A stretch of DNA of 64,000 nt from the NCBI GenBank assembly GCA_029817715.1, contig JARUPY010000538.1, positions 1,302,001-1,366,000 on the forward strand. The letters are read 5' to 3'. Made by a program: the position numbers and the translations under genes. Of the stretch, positions 43,088-55,203 are shown piece by piece. The stretch is from Melastoma dodecandrum. Lineage: Eukaryota; Streptophyta; Magnoliopsida; Myrtales; Melastomataceae. Positions within the stretch are counted from its first letter, which is position 1. Each line of letters starts with the position of its first letter. The notes below the pieces were generated by a model, which worked only from the letters and a program-made list of their open reading frames with translations, was not told the DNA's origin and did not search any database.

Positions 43088-44758
43088 AATGAGAGTAAAG
43101 GTTATCGGGATTGATGTTGGGTTGGGGTCAGGGGTGAGGGGCCACAAGTGGAAAAGAAAAGGTGAGGGAAATGGTCTTAGGTGGGCGTACCATTTCAACA
43201 AGTTGAACTATGTGAGAACAAGCCTAAAGGAAAGAAGAAATTATTTCCTTCATATTTTATACGTCTCGTTCCTTAGCATAGGCATTTCCTTTCTGTTTTG
43301 ATGATAGGAGGATCAGGGGAGTGGGGCGAGACATTGGCCAAGGGCAAATGGCAAGGGGGGGGCTGCATCATGAATTGGCGAAAAAGGGGTAGTCCCAAAT
43401 GCACATGGTCTCCACATGGGGAGGGGTATTTCTTCCCACCCCCTCCCCTCTCCTCCCTATAAAGCAAGCACTCACACACACACTTGGCCCCGTGAACTCG
43501 GGGGGGTCCGAGTCACTCGCTTAAAAGTACCAAGAAACCATATGTTCTTTCTCTTTTCTTCACGTTGTCGTTCAATCATTTGTCCTTAAAATCCTCACGC
43601 CTCCCCCGGGGCAATTAAGATGGATCAAGATAATAAAGGAGAGGTGTGTGATGAAAGGTTTTAAAGATTCAAAACCCCTTTGCTTTGCTTTCCCTATTCC
43701 CTCGAGAAAGCTTAGTTCCCGGCAATAAAAAAAAAAAAAAAAAAGCTTGTCCTAAACGGATTTGGTTCATATTTGTGGCTTGAATCACTTTGTCCCCCGT
43801 TAATGTGAAAATGCAAGAGCTTCTGTTTATGTCCTCCTCCCCCTCCTTTTCCTCTCTTGACACACAGCTTGATTGTGTGCAACTCCCCATTTCCCGGATC
43901 AGCCTATTCCTCGACAGTTCATGATAGTTATTGTTAGTCGTGTGTGTGTCAAGTTATGATGAATTATAATTGCTAGGGATTGATTACATGATCCGCCTAG
44001 AATTCAGCTAATAAGCTCAACTCGTCCTGAGTCCAAGCCCATATGTATTCTCCATCTCTAGTGAGCTTGGGCCTCGCATGGTATCAACATAAATAGCCAG
44101 CCCATGTAGAGGGATGGAACCAAGTCCTAAAGTCATCCATGAACGCGCGCCGACATGACAACCTGGGAATGAACTGAACTGAACTGAACCCAAGCCCAAC
44201 CCTAAGGTCTTACAACAAAATCCCAGTTTTCTTTTCTTACAACAGACAAAAAAGTTCAGTTTGTCAGTCCCTTAGCAACTTTCCCGGAGCGTGTTATGAC
44301 ACCGCCTTGCTTCCCTGCACCCAGAAAACACTCGATCATAGGCAAAACGAATGGTTTGTGCAGATCGGAGAGACAAGAAATGGAGAGGCAGACCTCGTGC
44401 TCTGGCAGATTGGATGTCCCACGAAACCTTGTCCTTGACCTTGTTCGCCTGCACATTAATACTTTGACCCGTCCGAGCAAGGTTCAGTATAGGGTGCCGA
44501 TTCTCCTCGGATCGGCTCTTCTTTGTGCTCACGTCTCCGCGCAAACCATCGTCCTGGCTCTCTTCGATTAGCATTATCCCCCTTGAAACCGCAATTACTA
44601 CCCTCTCGATGTGCCTCATCGGACCTGAAAGTGATCACCCAACACCTAAATATTCGGTACCTAGGAGTACCAAAAGTCCTTGGTAGACCTCTTCACACAA
44701 CTACGATTATCAACAACCTATCTTTGCCTCCCTACGACTATCTTCGGAACAAGAATTA
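43088..44758. other. Intergenic, no gene recognised
   Basis: Contains an A-run of about 18 (43727-43744), a cacacacaca stretch near 43470 and gaactgaactgaactgaac near 44170. The minus-strand frame at 44272-44619 has no family resemblance I recognise. Confidence 0.45.
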
Positions 44759-45217
44759 TCAATTTAGGGGAAGGTAGAATATGTGGACGGGACCTGCCCT
44801 TGCCGCATGACCAAGTTCTTCCGCGTCGACCAAAGAACCGTACAGGTGAGGATCCGATTTCAAGTACTCCACCGCTCTCTCGAAGAATCTCCTCTTATTC
44901 CCACCGCCCTCTCCTCCTTTCCTCCCTTTAAAGCAACCAGAAGAACAAACACATTATCAGTCAGCGCCCGATGAATCAACTCAAACAGAGTTCCAACTAC
45001 TATGCTCAATCCAATCAAAGAAACCAACATTACCCACGTCAAGGAACGAGAGGGCCCTCGATGCAGAAAGGTAACGAGAACTCGGCGTAGACAGCAGCGG
45101 AGCATGCATGTGGGAATCGGCCGTGAGATACTTGACGAGTCCTGCCAGCGTCGGCCTTCTCCTCTTGCTCTGCTTCGTCGGCTTCTTCCTCCAAACTCCA
45201 TGCAACATTTTCTCCAT
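44759..45217 (-). CDS. Small plant protein with two YLxSD-type repeats, two exons
   Basis: Exon 1 is 45034-45217 and exon 2 is 44759-44925. The 108-base intron starts GTAATG and ends TTTAAAG. Joined length is 351 bases, or 116 aa, phase-consistent. Two related motifs occur: RPTLAGLVKYLTADSHMHAP in exon 1 and RRFFERAVEYLKSDPHLYGS in exon 2. Both follow a basic stretch, and a Gly-rich linker joins them. This internally repeated pattern (basic, YLxSDxxMYAPL) resembles small uncharacterised plant proteins. No catalytic motif is visible and function is unknown. The gene lies just downstream of CER3, in the same direction. Confidence 0.55.
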
Positions 45218-45926
45218 CGTCTTCCTCCTCGTTCGTCAATCCCCTTTCAGTTTTTCTCCGGACAGAAGTAGTCCGGGGGGGTCAAGTCGGCAACCGCAAA
45301 GACCCGCGAGTGTCGTGGCGCTGGTGTTTCTGCATGCCGACACGTGGATGGAGATGGCCCCCTCATCTAACACACGTGGCGAAATTCTAAGCTTTATCAC
45401 TTGATGGCGGTTGGCTCTATCTCCATCTTTATCGCACCCCTCCTGATTTGATTGTCGGAAAGTCATGGTTGTTCCCATGTGGACGTCAAAACCTAAGGGT
45501 AGACAAAACCAAGCCCCCCAACCCAATTCACATGGGAACGTGCTCTTGAACCACATGACTAAAAGCAATTCGGAACCCACGACGATAAAAATAGCAAATG
45601 GCTGATCCAGCCTGGGAAATATACAAAAGACCAGATGCTATGTTGATATTGAAGTTGACCCCAAAGGTTTAATGAATAGAAAGGATACATCCCAAATGGT
45701 AACATCTGTCATGGTAAATAGAAGACATTGTAGTACTCCAGTCACTGCTCAAATCCCACCTCCTCTCTTGAGGCCCAATAAATTGTTGTGCTTTTCGATC
45801 AATCAATCACCCTATGATGTTTCGATTAATAAAATGAAAAATAGAAGTAAGATTGCCTAGACTTCCTTTCTTTCGTTCCTGTTCTGTTTTCCTGACCAAA
45901 TGATGATGAAGCTTCTTCTTTTTCAC
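45218..45926. other. Spacer between the small gene and CER3
   Basis: Holds the 3' flank of CER3 and the upstream region of the small two-exon gene, both on the minus strand. No gene seen. Confidence 0.55.
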
Positions 45927-48900
45927 TCATGGCGATTTACAAGGGGGAGGAGGGTCTGCTTTGGTCCCTCCTGTTGCGGGCCTTAGGCCGTGTTTCAGCG
46001 CTGCCTCCCAGACGAGATCAATCCTGTCGACGTCAATCGCCCCTACCTCGTGTTGGGTCCATCCTTCCAGGAGATGGACCACACCGCCTGCATGACAGGC
46101 GTGAACCACCCCTCTGTCCATGGTGTACTGTCCGAATTCCAAACATCAAGGTACCGTCAATATAACCACTCATCCTGCCTATCCATCCTTTGCTTATAGG
46201 ACGAAATTATGCATAGTCGGGAACGAACTTACCTCGCAACTCCCCAGCCCTTGGACGTCCTCTGGCAGCCTCATGGCCGCGAGATCTCCGTACTTACAGT
46301 CCCTTCTGAATTGTAAGACCGGTGGCACCACAAATTGGTGGAAATGAGCACCCGGAGGTGCCCAACTTTGCTCTTTAGGTGTGATCCATTTGCCCACTAT
46401 CCATGTCTACCAACAGGAACAACGTGGTTAGAGAACATTTTCAAATCGCGATAGCTTGAGAGCGGTTAGCTGGTTTGATACCTTGCAGTGCTTAGCTGCT
46501 TGATACTTTGTTACTTGCACCAGATAATTCTGACAATCCGCGGGAGCTTCCTTCTTTATCTTCTCAAATCTTTCGGTCGACAGAGTCAGCATCTGAAATA
46601 TTGGTACGTCGCATAGATAAATAGACAAATAAAGCGAATTTCCGAGCCTTTCGACGAATTACCGGGAGAAAAACTCACCAGGACTCTCACTTTCCTCCGA
46701 CAAAGGTAGAGAGCGATCGCCCTTCCGAGCTTGGAGGTGGCCCCAGTCAAAAACACCTCCGTGCAATCTGCAGGGATATCATTTAGGATCACCGCAGCCG
46801 TCAAGGTGTTCCCGTGGACAACGCATACCCTGAGGTTTGGGTGCTTTTTGATGAACAACGTCCCACCCCCGTTAAGCGCTTCGTTCTGCATATTAATCAA
46901 AGCAAATTAAATTACATGGCCTCAATCCCAAATTCTCATCAGCTAACAAAGTTCATCAAATCAAGCCTTGCTTCCATTCCGAGAACTGAACCTAGGATGC
47001 CTAAGATTTTTCATACAACATGAATTTCGAAGAGAGTTGCTCAGAACTAATTGTTCAAATCCCATGTTACTAATTCTTCAGAAACCCAGCTTTCCACTAA
47101 TTTGGAATGCATAAATGTTAGGAAGTAAAAGATTAATGTCGATTGATGCCTGGAAGGATGCATACATGATGAATGATCGAGCAGTCCATTATGCGATCCT
47201 ATCTCTTTACTGTATCGCAAACTGGTGGTGAACTTTCTTAGACATGTCCCAAAGCAGGAAGGTCCACAGTTGTGCTTTCTCTAATTGATCTTGGAATTAA
47301 GAAACAAAAAGGGCATTATGGTTTGCTATATTAATTGAGGACCACCTAGTTTTGGAGGGAACAGAGGATGGATGCCATCCAGTTAGTTGACAGGGAGGAA
47401 ATAACAACCAACCTTATTTAATGCTGCCAGGCTAATCACCTTCACTCCCAATTTATCTGCTTCTAGGATAGCCTCCTCTATCCTTTTGTTGATCCCCACC
47501 GCTGCAAACGGTAAGAAATACTGCACCATCGAGGTGAAACCATGTTTATTCTTGTAAGAATGTAATCTTGCCACCATACACGAGATGGGATATTTCCGAT
47601 TGGTGTCAGTGTTGGATCTTTTACCTGAAAGCCAAACCTAGGAACTGCCCAAGTATGGTGCAACCTCCCTCTTAGGTTGTAGAACGATATGACGAAGGTC
47701 TTCGCCCACGCCCACATCACGAGCATCACGACGAACGCTATCGGCCAGAAGGGAACAAGGAACAGCCTGGTCGAGAAGGGTAGGGAGGCGAACGACCTCC
47801 AGACGAATGGGGCGTGCATTGCAGACGACAGGTCCACCACATGGGCTAGGAAAACGAAGTCTGGGATTACCTTCCCCTTTTCTCCTGCCATGATGATTGA
47901 ATTTCAATCCGGTCAATTCCGAATGGAACAATATTCCCACTGCGCTTGCTTCCATCAATAAGCTAAACCAAGAAAAAGGACAAAGTAAAAGCACTATCTC
48001 AACCTACCTAATCCAGAACTAAAATGCTTCTGAAGCTCCCACGATTTCTTATTGAGGGTTCGCCCCACTGCGTCAAAAAGCGGCATGAATAGGCAATAAT
48101 TCGTGTCCATTTCTGTGTGGTGTAGGCTATGGTATCTGCACATCCCCCAAAGGGGCAAAATGCTCATGTTAACTAAAACCATGCAGCTTCAGATATGGAA
48201 ATAACAAATCCTGATGGGAAGCCATTCAAGTTTATGTCCTCATTTGAGTGAAACAAGAGATCCAAACGCAAATGGGTAAGGCCACAAGCTTCCTATTTGC
48301 TACTTTGATCATTAGGCAGATTTACCCAGTTCATGTCTCCGCAACCACCAGCCCACACACTGAAAGGACTGGAATATATGGAAGTGGAAATTTCCCGAAA
48401 CGAAGTAGAATTAAACATTTCCCAACTGAAGTAATTTGGAAGGTCAACTTTCAAGTTGGACTTCCCATTTTGTGATGAACTTCCTTGTAAATCCCCCCAT
48501 CATTGGACATGAACCAAAACCATGGAAGCAATTGGTGCACTCACGTTGGGGTGTAGATTAGGTATCTGAGGAAAGGCAGCTTCTCGAAGATCTGGTATGG
48601 GATGAACTCGACATTGCAGTGCCCCAAGCATCTCAAGAAATCGAACATTAGCAGGTACCCGTAAACCAGGGCCACTGATCCATGTCCTGACAGGAACGAA
48701 CCCAGGATTGGGATCCCTGTTACGGCCGCCAGGATCAGGTGCTCCAGCAACGTCGCCTGTCCAGCTATGGCCGTAAAGAAATCAATCAGGAGTCGGAGTT
48801 CAGAGAAGAGTAGGTACGAAAAGCTCTGTTTCTCAATCTACTCACAAGTGTAAGCCTGGGGGACTGTAGATTCGTGGTGCAAGGAGTGGTAGTTCTCGAA

Positions 48901-49613
48901 CCAGTTCTTTCCGTGGAAGAACCGGTGTGAGGCATAGTAAAGGGGCTCCGAAACTCCAATGTGGAGGATCAGAGCAGTGACGATGCCCACAGAGTCGAAG
49001 GCGGAGAGATTCTCCAGGAAAGGGAAGGTGCAGTAAGCCATGGCAGCAAGCAAAGCCTGAAGGATCAGGAAGTTGTCCCTGAAACAAAAAAAAAAAAAAA
49101 AAGAAAGACAAATCAGGGCAACAAGAAGGATCCAAGATCAAGACAACGACGAAACGGAATTGGAGATGAACCCAAAATCACGATTTGGCAGTATCTAAGA
49201 GCACTCGGTAAGGGTATTACCAGTCCCATTCTCTGTCGATCTGCTTGAAATCAACACCCTGTTTGTTGATCCTTATGTTTTGGTTGAGGAAGAGCATGTT
49301 CCCTAGAGATCCCATGACCTGATGAACCAGACCCCTCAGGGTCCACAACAGCAGCAGGTGGAAGCACCAGCTCGATCTCCATCTTTCTTCCTCGTACCAT
49401 CTCGAGTGCACCACTTGTGCAACGAACGGACCATATAGCAGATACTGTGCATCAGAAGAGGAAGAGAAAGGAAAGAAAGCAATTCAAATAATTTGTGCAA
49501 AAAAAAAAAAAAGAAGGGACAAACTGATATGAAACAACTGAAGAGGGGGTGCTTACCTTGTAAAAACCCAGGTTCTCCCAAGGCCAAGCAGACAAGGGAG
49601 CCGCCATCATCAT
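45927..49613 (-). CDS. CER3: CER3/WAX2, very-long-chain alkane-forming complex subunit, eleven exons
   Basis: Exons: 49557-49613, 49221-49444, 48846-49078, 48545-48764, 48008-48135, 47625-47884, 47413-47520, 46679-46885, 46482-46592, 46233-46406 and 45927-46127. All are GT-AG with consistent phases, totalling 1923 bases or 640 aa, against about 632 in Arabidopsis. The N-terminal half has membrane segments and the fatty-acid-hydroxylase-type His clusters ([29 protein letters not shown]). The C-terminal WAX2 domain has [41 protein letters not shown] and [20 protein letters not shown]. These match CER3 rather than CER1. With CER1 it converts very-long-chain acyl-CoA to cuticular alkanes at the endoplasmic reticulum. 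Two more ATGs precede MAAPLS in frame; 49613 is the first. No disabling change seen. Confidence 0.95.
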
Positions 49614-51721
49614 CCTTCTCCTCCTCCTGCTGCTGCTTCAAATAATGTGACGACGTATGCTCGTTGCGGAGCTGTTCCTCCTGCCAAGGAGGTGGGGGAA
49701 ATCCTTATTTTATGAGTTTTACGGTTGCAGCTTGTCGTGGGGGATGTCCGGATGAGGAGGAGGAAAGAGTTGAGGCCAAAGTGTTTTAAAAGATTGGGCA
49801 ATCTCCTAGTCCCGGATGGATGGAACTTCCCTCTCCCCCTCCCCTTAAAAAGAGAAAGAGAGATGCAGAGAGGAGGTGGGTCCTGTTCGGATGATGTTAT
49901 TACAACAGACGATATGACTGACTGTTACGGAGGTTTTGGTTCCTATCCCCCTCCGTAACCTTGTACGTATAGAAGTCGTGGGAAGCGAATTTTCATCGAA
50001 GATCCAACAACTGGGCCTGCCTTTATAATGGGATTCGAGAGAGACCCCTGCGATTTGCACCCGCTACCGTCCTTCCCCCGTGGAACGCGTATACAATAAT
50101 CTCGTGGCATAATGGACGAATTAGATAGCAAGTCTTTGTTAAGAAAACAATAGCATGCGCATCAAACACTTCAAAAGGTACATATAACATCTTCTTTTAC
50201 AAGCATTCTAGCCCTGCAGCAGCCGTGGAAGTCCTCATAATTGATGGTTTAAGTGGATGCATGGATTGTCCTCGGTTAGATGGAGGGTCGTGATACAGGG
50301 AAGTTAGATGTAGATGTGGGAAAGCTGTGAAACTGGAGGACACATCAAACACCAACACATTCCAAGTGGTTCCACCGGACCAAAAATGCTGGACAATTAA
50401 TACCAATAGGGTTGGGGGGGAGGGGGAGGGGGAGGGGGGTTGGTTGGGAGTTTCTATCCATTCGCAACAGAGGATGAAAATAAATGAATAATAACATTAT
50501 CTTATCCTATAACCATGTCCTCCACTTGAATGCCTTTTCTTGTTGCTCCGCTGCGCTGCAATTACTCTTCCTGCAATTAACATCTCTTCTGGGTCGGTTC
50601 TGTCGGTCGGTCCATCTGGTCCTTCCTTCCTTCCTTTCTTCCCGTAACATGATTAAAACGGCGGCGATAACACGGGCGGTGCGTCATCCCTCCCCCCCAC
50701 GTTCTTTCCCTAATTTCCTTGTCATCAATTGTTCCTCGCATGCATATGTGACTCTTACATCTAATCTCACACCGCGAGTACCTCCCTTAGTGGATGCACA
50801 GGGTTAACGTGGTCCCAGCCCAGGACAGGGACGAGACGTCTATGCGATCGAGACCCTCTATTACATTGAATTTTCCTCTGAGGGTTAGTATGATTATATC
50901 AGAAGCAGGGTTTTATTTCGCGGTGGCCGCCTGGCCCTGTACCACCCCTTTGTGTACATGGCTAAATACAGCTCGATCTAACAGGGCCGAGGAGGATGAT
51001 GAAGAAGAAGAAGTAGTAGGAGTGAAAGAAAACGGACCAGACATGACCTGTTCCTCTTTCTTCCCATTTTTTACTTTCTCATGTACATGAATCGAGAGCC
51101 AAGGTAAGGTTGTACCCAGATAGATGGATTTGTGATGGGCACAACAAATATTTAGAAAATTTAAGATAAAAAAAATACTTGCCTATTGATTCTTTAATCT
51201 TACCGGTTGCCCCTATTTACATTTTTACGTGTATAAATAAGTAGGAATGGCAGTGGAGGGGACATTTATTAGGGGTGAAGTGAGAGTTGGGAAGGATCCT
51301 CCTGTCAGAATCCGCGTGGTTGAGATTGAGATGGGGCTTCGGGGTGTGAAAAGATCTCGGGAGACTCCCAGTTTATTCCAGTTATGTGAGAGGTCCGAAA
51401 TTTCAAACCAAGGCAACTAACATCTAACATGATGTTACCCTTCCCCATTTGCCAGTATATGTCTGTAGTTAGAGATCAGTCAGTGTCGGGTCATTAATTA
51501 ATTCCTAGATGTCTGAAACTTGGTCATGTTTTTAATATGGTTAGGTTAAGAGCAACTACAAAAACAAGACCAATTATGTCATTACGTTTGTCATTGTATC
51601 TCGTTATTCAGCGTCGGTTTCGTATTAAACTATTGCGGCCAAGGCGGGTCCAAGATACAACAGCTCAATGCATCAACAAGGAACTTGTGTTATTCTCGTA
51701 AAGCAAATAGGTAGGTATGTC
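49614..51721. other. CER3 promoter region and intergenic DNA
   Basis: Upstream of CER3 are C/T-rich tracts with tctccccctccccttaaaaag (49828-49850), possibly the core promoter. A G-rich run, gggaggggg repeated, lies at 50411-50445 and could form a quadruplex. The frames further on show no domains. Confidence 0.5.
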
Positions 51722-51726
51722 TCGGC

Positions 51727-52148
51727 TGTTGGATCTCGACTTAGCGTTGAACAAGGCGAACGCTAGTCTTTGAGAGGACTTCGAACTCCTAAACTCGGAA
51801 GAAGAGGAAGTGAAACACTATCACTTGAAGCCAACACTCCACTACTTCAAATATTTGGATTCTTGGATGATTTTTACAAATGAGGCTCCTCACCTCTATT
51901 TATACTAGTTGGCCTCCTCATCCTACGGCTAAGATTATTCCACATGTACGGCTAGGATTGATCCTCTAGAATTTTCTACAACTTCTCCGAGTTTCTAATA
52001 AGTTCTAGAGTATTCTAAATTTATCCAGAAACTTACCAGAGTATTCTAGAACTTTCTAGTACCTTCGAGGACATTTGAACTTACCAGATTATTCTAGACC
52101 TTTCTAGTACCTTTGAGAAACTTTGAAAGTAGTTGTTGATCTTTAACA
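51727..52148 (-). repeat. 3' LTR of the copia element
   Basis: 422 bases, TG...CA, matching the copy at 55204-55624. On the minus strand a TATA box (TATAAATAGA) lies near 51896-51906. Confidence 0.93.
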
Positions 52149-52160
52149 CTCCCCTCATCG
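52149..52160 (-). promoter_or_regulatory. Polypurine tract of the copia element
   Basis: The minus strand reads GATGAGGGGAG immediately before the 3' LTR. Confidence 0.8.
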
Positions 52161-52260
52161 ACTACTTTCTCTTGTTATCATGCCAAGTTGTGACCGAAAG
52201 TCTTCGAGCTTGCGTGCATTAAGTCCTTTGGTGAAGATATCCGCTCGCTGATCTTATGTG
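52160..52260 (-). pseudogene. Residual C-terminus of copia pol
   Basis: Out of the main frame, the minus strand encodes RADIFTKGLNARKLEDFRSQ, the usual end of copia RNase H/pol. It shows that the 3' end of pol survived the internal deletion. Confidence 0.8.
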
Positions 52261-54906
52261 CCGATATACTGCAACTGGATATCTCCTTGTAATACCTTCT
52301 CTCATCGCTTCTTGGCATACCTTGTCCTTCGACACTTCTTTAAAGGTCGATGGCTCTTGTGGATTGACATCTTCAGCAAGAGCTGCATCTATGTATCTTG
52401 CTGGAGGTCTTCGTTGCCTTGTGGACCTCCTCAGTGGTGTCGTCCCGTCACCAGTTTCTTCTTCTGCTGCATTCTCTTCAGAGGACCTCTGGTACACTCC
52501 TGTTTGCCAAGGTTTCTCTCCGTCTCTGTCATTATTCCCTGTTATAGTGGGCCCTTCATCAGTCTCCTCAATGGTTGGTTTTAGGGTTATTTGCTCCCCC
52601 TGTTTCAATTGAGCTTCTTCTTCTGGTTCCTTTGAAGGCAGCCACCAGGAAGTTGCTTCATCAAAGACGACGTTCCTTGATACAATGCACTTGTTAGTCA
52701 TAGGATCGCAGCATCTCCATCCTTTTCTCTCTGTGTTGTATCCTAGGAAGATGCACTTCGTCGCCTTCTTGTCGAACTTGCTTCGTAAGTGGCTAGGGAT
52801 GAAGACATAGCAGACGCACCCAAATACCCGAAAGTGACTCACTGTAGGCTTCATTTTCCAGAGTAGCTCGAATGGTGTCTTGAACTCAAGGTGAGCTTGG
52901 GGTAGCCTGTTTGCAACATCTGCAGCCGTCTTCATACACTCTGCCCAATATCTTCCTGGGACATTTCTGGCGTGCAACATGCTTCTGCATACCTCTGCAA
53001 GATGCCTATTCTTTCTTTCTGCCACACCATTCTGTTGTGGCGTGTAACGGCATGTCAGTTGTTTTCTTATCTTTTGTTCTCTTAGGAATTCTTCAAATTC
53101 CCTGGAGGTGTATTCTCCCCCATTATCGGTGCGTAAACACCTCACTTTCATGTTCAGATCACTTTCCGCCTTGATCTTGAACTTTCTGAATTTCTGAAGG
53201 ACTTCTGACTTCTCTTTCATGAAGTCTACCCAGACATACCTTGAGTAGTCGTCGATGAAGGTTACCATGTATCTGCAGCCACTTACTGCTGGGTGCTTCA
53301 CTGGACCGAACACATCGGAGTGGATTAGCTGGAGTGGTTCATTTGCCCGATACTTGGACTCTTCATACGGTACCTGATGTGCTTTACCGTACTGGCAGCC
53401 AGCACATATATTGTTGACTTTCACCTCCAGCTGTGGAAGGCCCTTCAGCATCTCCTTACTCACCATTACCTTTAGCTTGTGGTATCCGACATGCCCAAGT
53501 CTTTCGTGCCAGAGATCAGCTGTCTCGTTCTTCTTCACTTTATCTACGTATGCAGATTCTGCAGACATGACGTAGATAGAGTTGACCTTCCGTCCTTCCA
53601 TGAACGGTGTGCCTGAAAATTTCAACTCACGGTAGACCTTCACGTCTTCTGGTCCAAACACCACGAAATTGCCACGGGCTGTCAGTTGGGCTACTGACAA
53701 AAGGTTCTTCTTTAAAGCAGGGACATGGTAAACTCCTTGTAGTTGCACCTTGTTGGCACTGTCATCGGCAGCTAAAACAGTCTTCCCGACATGAGCAATG
53801 GGTAGTCTAGAGTTGTTGGCGATGACGACGATTCGTTGGCCTTTATATTCTGACAACTCTTGCAACTTCTCTTGGTCACCCGTCATATGGTTGGAGCACC
53901 CAGAGTTAAAAATCCAGTTCTCCGCATAGTTCACGGAGTTATTGTGAACTACTACAAGAGCCTGGTCTTCCAACAACTGCTCTTCCTCCATCACAGCGAG
54001 AGATGATTCAAGGTTCCACTCTTCTTCAGATTTGTCTCCGTCTTGACTGCTTGATGTGGCAGCATTTCCTTCTACGTTCTTCTTCTTGAACCAGCAGTCT
54101 CGGGCATAATGTCCCTTCTTACCACAGTTGAAGCATTCTGCATCCTTCCGCTGAGCCGGTTTGCCTACTCTCTTCTGTTGTTGTAGTCTATTCGGTTGCT
54201 GCTCACGTCGCTCACTTCTACTGCCTTGTGGGAATCTTCTATCCCCAGGCCTCTTATATTTAGCAGAGTTTCTTCCTCTGTTGCTATATAGGGCATCTTC
54301 TTCATTTTTCAAAGTTGCGTCCGCCATCTGTTTTGCCAGCGTTTCCTGATTAGCTAGCAAATTTTCTAAATCCTCTAACGACGGCGGCGTGGGCCATCCT
54401 TGCACCGCCGCAATAAATCCCCTATATTCTGGCCTTAAGCCATGAATAATAATCCTCCTCATCCTATCATCGCTAATCCTGGATCCTGGGTCTAATTCCG
54501 AAATCTCCCGGCAGATAGACTTTACTTTTGTAAAATATTGATTAATTCCTAAATCTCCTTGTTTAATTGCCATTAAATCATTCTCTAGCAACTGAAGCCT
54601 CATGTCATTCTTCTTCGAGAACCTAGTTGCTAGAATATCCCAGGCATCTTTCGGAGTAGTAGCGTACCTTATGTGCTCAAGCATCTCCTCCTCAATAGTG
54701 GTCTTAATGGTGAACATGGCCTTCCCTGCCTTAATCCGCCATTTTTGGAGTGTAGCAGCATCTTCTTCGGGTGGAATGGTCTCGCTCCCACCAATGATCT
54801 CCCAGATATCTTGGCCTTGTAAGTAAGATTCTATGCACGTCTTCCACGTGCTATAATTCTGGTTGTTTAATTTCTTCATCATGCCGACAGTATTAAATTC
54901 TGCCAT
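52219..54906 (-). CDS. Copia gag-protease-integrase polyprotein, truncated
   Basis: 895 codons, ATG at 54906. The order is gag (MKKLNNQNYSTWKTCIESYL; UBN2-type), a CCHC knuckle (CFNCGKKGHYARDC), protease, the gag-pre-integrase motif (LWHERLGHVGYHKL) and the integrase core with DDE residues in HSDVFGPV, LRTDNGGEY and NGVAERKNRH. At residue 334 the protease catalytic Asp is replaced by Asn (FNSGCSNHMTG). After EPSTFKEVSKDKVCQEAMREG, where RT normally starts, the sequence jumps to the pol C-terminus and ends. Reverse transcriptase and RNase H are thus deleted, and the mutated protease could not mature the polyprotein. Confidence 0.95.
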   Translation of the reverse strand: MAEFNTVGMMKKLNNQNYSTWKTCIESYLQGQDIWEIIGGSETIPPEEDAATLQKWRIKAGKAMFTIKTTIEEEMLEHIRYATTPKDAWDILATRFSKKNDMRLQLLENDLMAIKQGDLGINQYFTKVKSICREISELDPGSRISDDRMRRIIIHGLRPEYRGFIAAVQGWPTPPSLEDLENLLANQETLAKQMADATLKNEEDALYSNRGRNSAKYKRPGDRRFPQGSRSERREQQPNRLQQQKRVGKPAQRKDAECFNCGKKGHYARDCWFKKKNVEGNAATSSSQDGDKSEEEWNLESSLAVMEEEQLLEDQALVVVHNNSVNYAENWIFNSGCSNHMTGDQEKLQELSEYKGQRIVVIANNSRLPIAHVGKTVLAADDSANKVQLQGVYHVPALKKNLLSVAQLTARGNFVVFGPEDVKVYRELKFSGTPFMEGRKVNSIYVMSAESAYVDKVKKNETADLWHERLGHVGYHKLKVMVSKEMLKGLPQLEVKVNNICAGCQYGKAHQVPYEESKYRANEPLQLIHSDVFGPVKHPAVSGCRYMVTFIDDYSRYVWVDFMKEKSEVLQKFRKFKIKAESDLNMKVRCLRTDNGGEYTSREFEEFLREQKIRKQLTCRYTPQQNGVAERKNRHLAEVCRSMLHARNVPGRYWAECMKTAADVANRLPQAHLEFKTPFELLWKMKPTVSHFRVFGCVCYVFIPSHLRSKFDKKATKCIFLGYNTERKGWRCCDPMTNKCIVSRNVVFDEATSWWLPSKEPEEEAQLKQGEQITLKPTIEETDEGPTITGNNDRDGEKPWQTGVYQRSSEENAAEEETGDGTTPLRRSTRQRRPPARYIDAALAEDVNPQEPSTFKEVSKDKVCQEAMREGITRRYPVAVYRHIRSASGYLHQRT

Positions 54907-54957
54907 ACCTAATTTACTTTCTGGAAGCGTAGCCTGGTCCCCGACCTATCCCCAACG

Positions 54958-55162
54958 CAATCCCGGATTGCAGCTTCCTTGATAGAACTTCGGCAAAACC
55001 TCCGCTATATTTTTGCAAAACGTCCGCGAGACTTCGGCAGAACCTCTGTTATATTTCTGCAGAACCTCCGCGACACTTCGGCAGAACCTCCGCTGGACTT
55101 CGGCAAAAAAAAAAAAAAAACTCTGCTGGCCTTCGGCAGAACCACCGCTGGACTTCGGCAGC
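54958..55162 (+). repeat. Short tandem repeats in the copia 5' leader
   Basis: cttcggcagaacctccgctg-like units of about 30-55 bases recur some six times, broken by an A16 run at 55107-55122. They lie between the primer site and gag. Confidence 0.8.
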
Positions 55163-55188
55163 TCGACCCCAACAACCCGACCAACCTC

Positions 55189-55200
55189 GCTCTGATACCA
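55189..55200 (-). promoter_or_regulatory. Primer-binding site of the copia element
   Basis: TGGTATCAGAGC on the minus strand, three bases inside the 5' LTR; complementary to initiator tRNA-Met. Confidence 0.95.
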
Positions 55201-55203
55201 AAT

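Noticed and set aside
44272..44619. 115-codon minus-strand frame with basic residues
   Set aside because: No recognisable motif, and overlapping frames of similar length exist on both strands.
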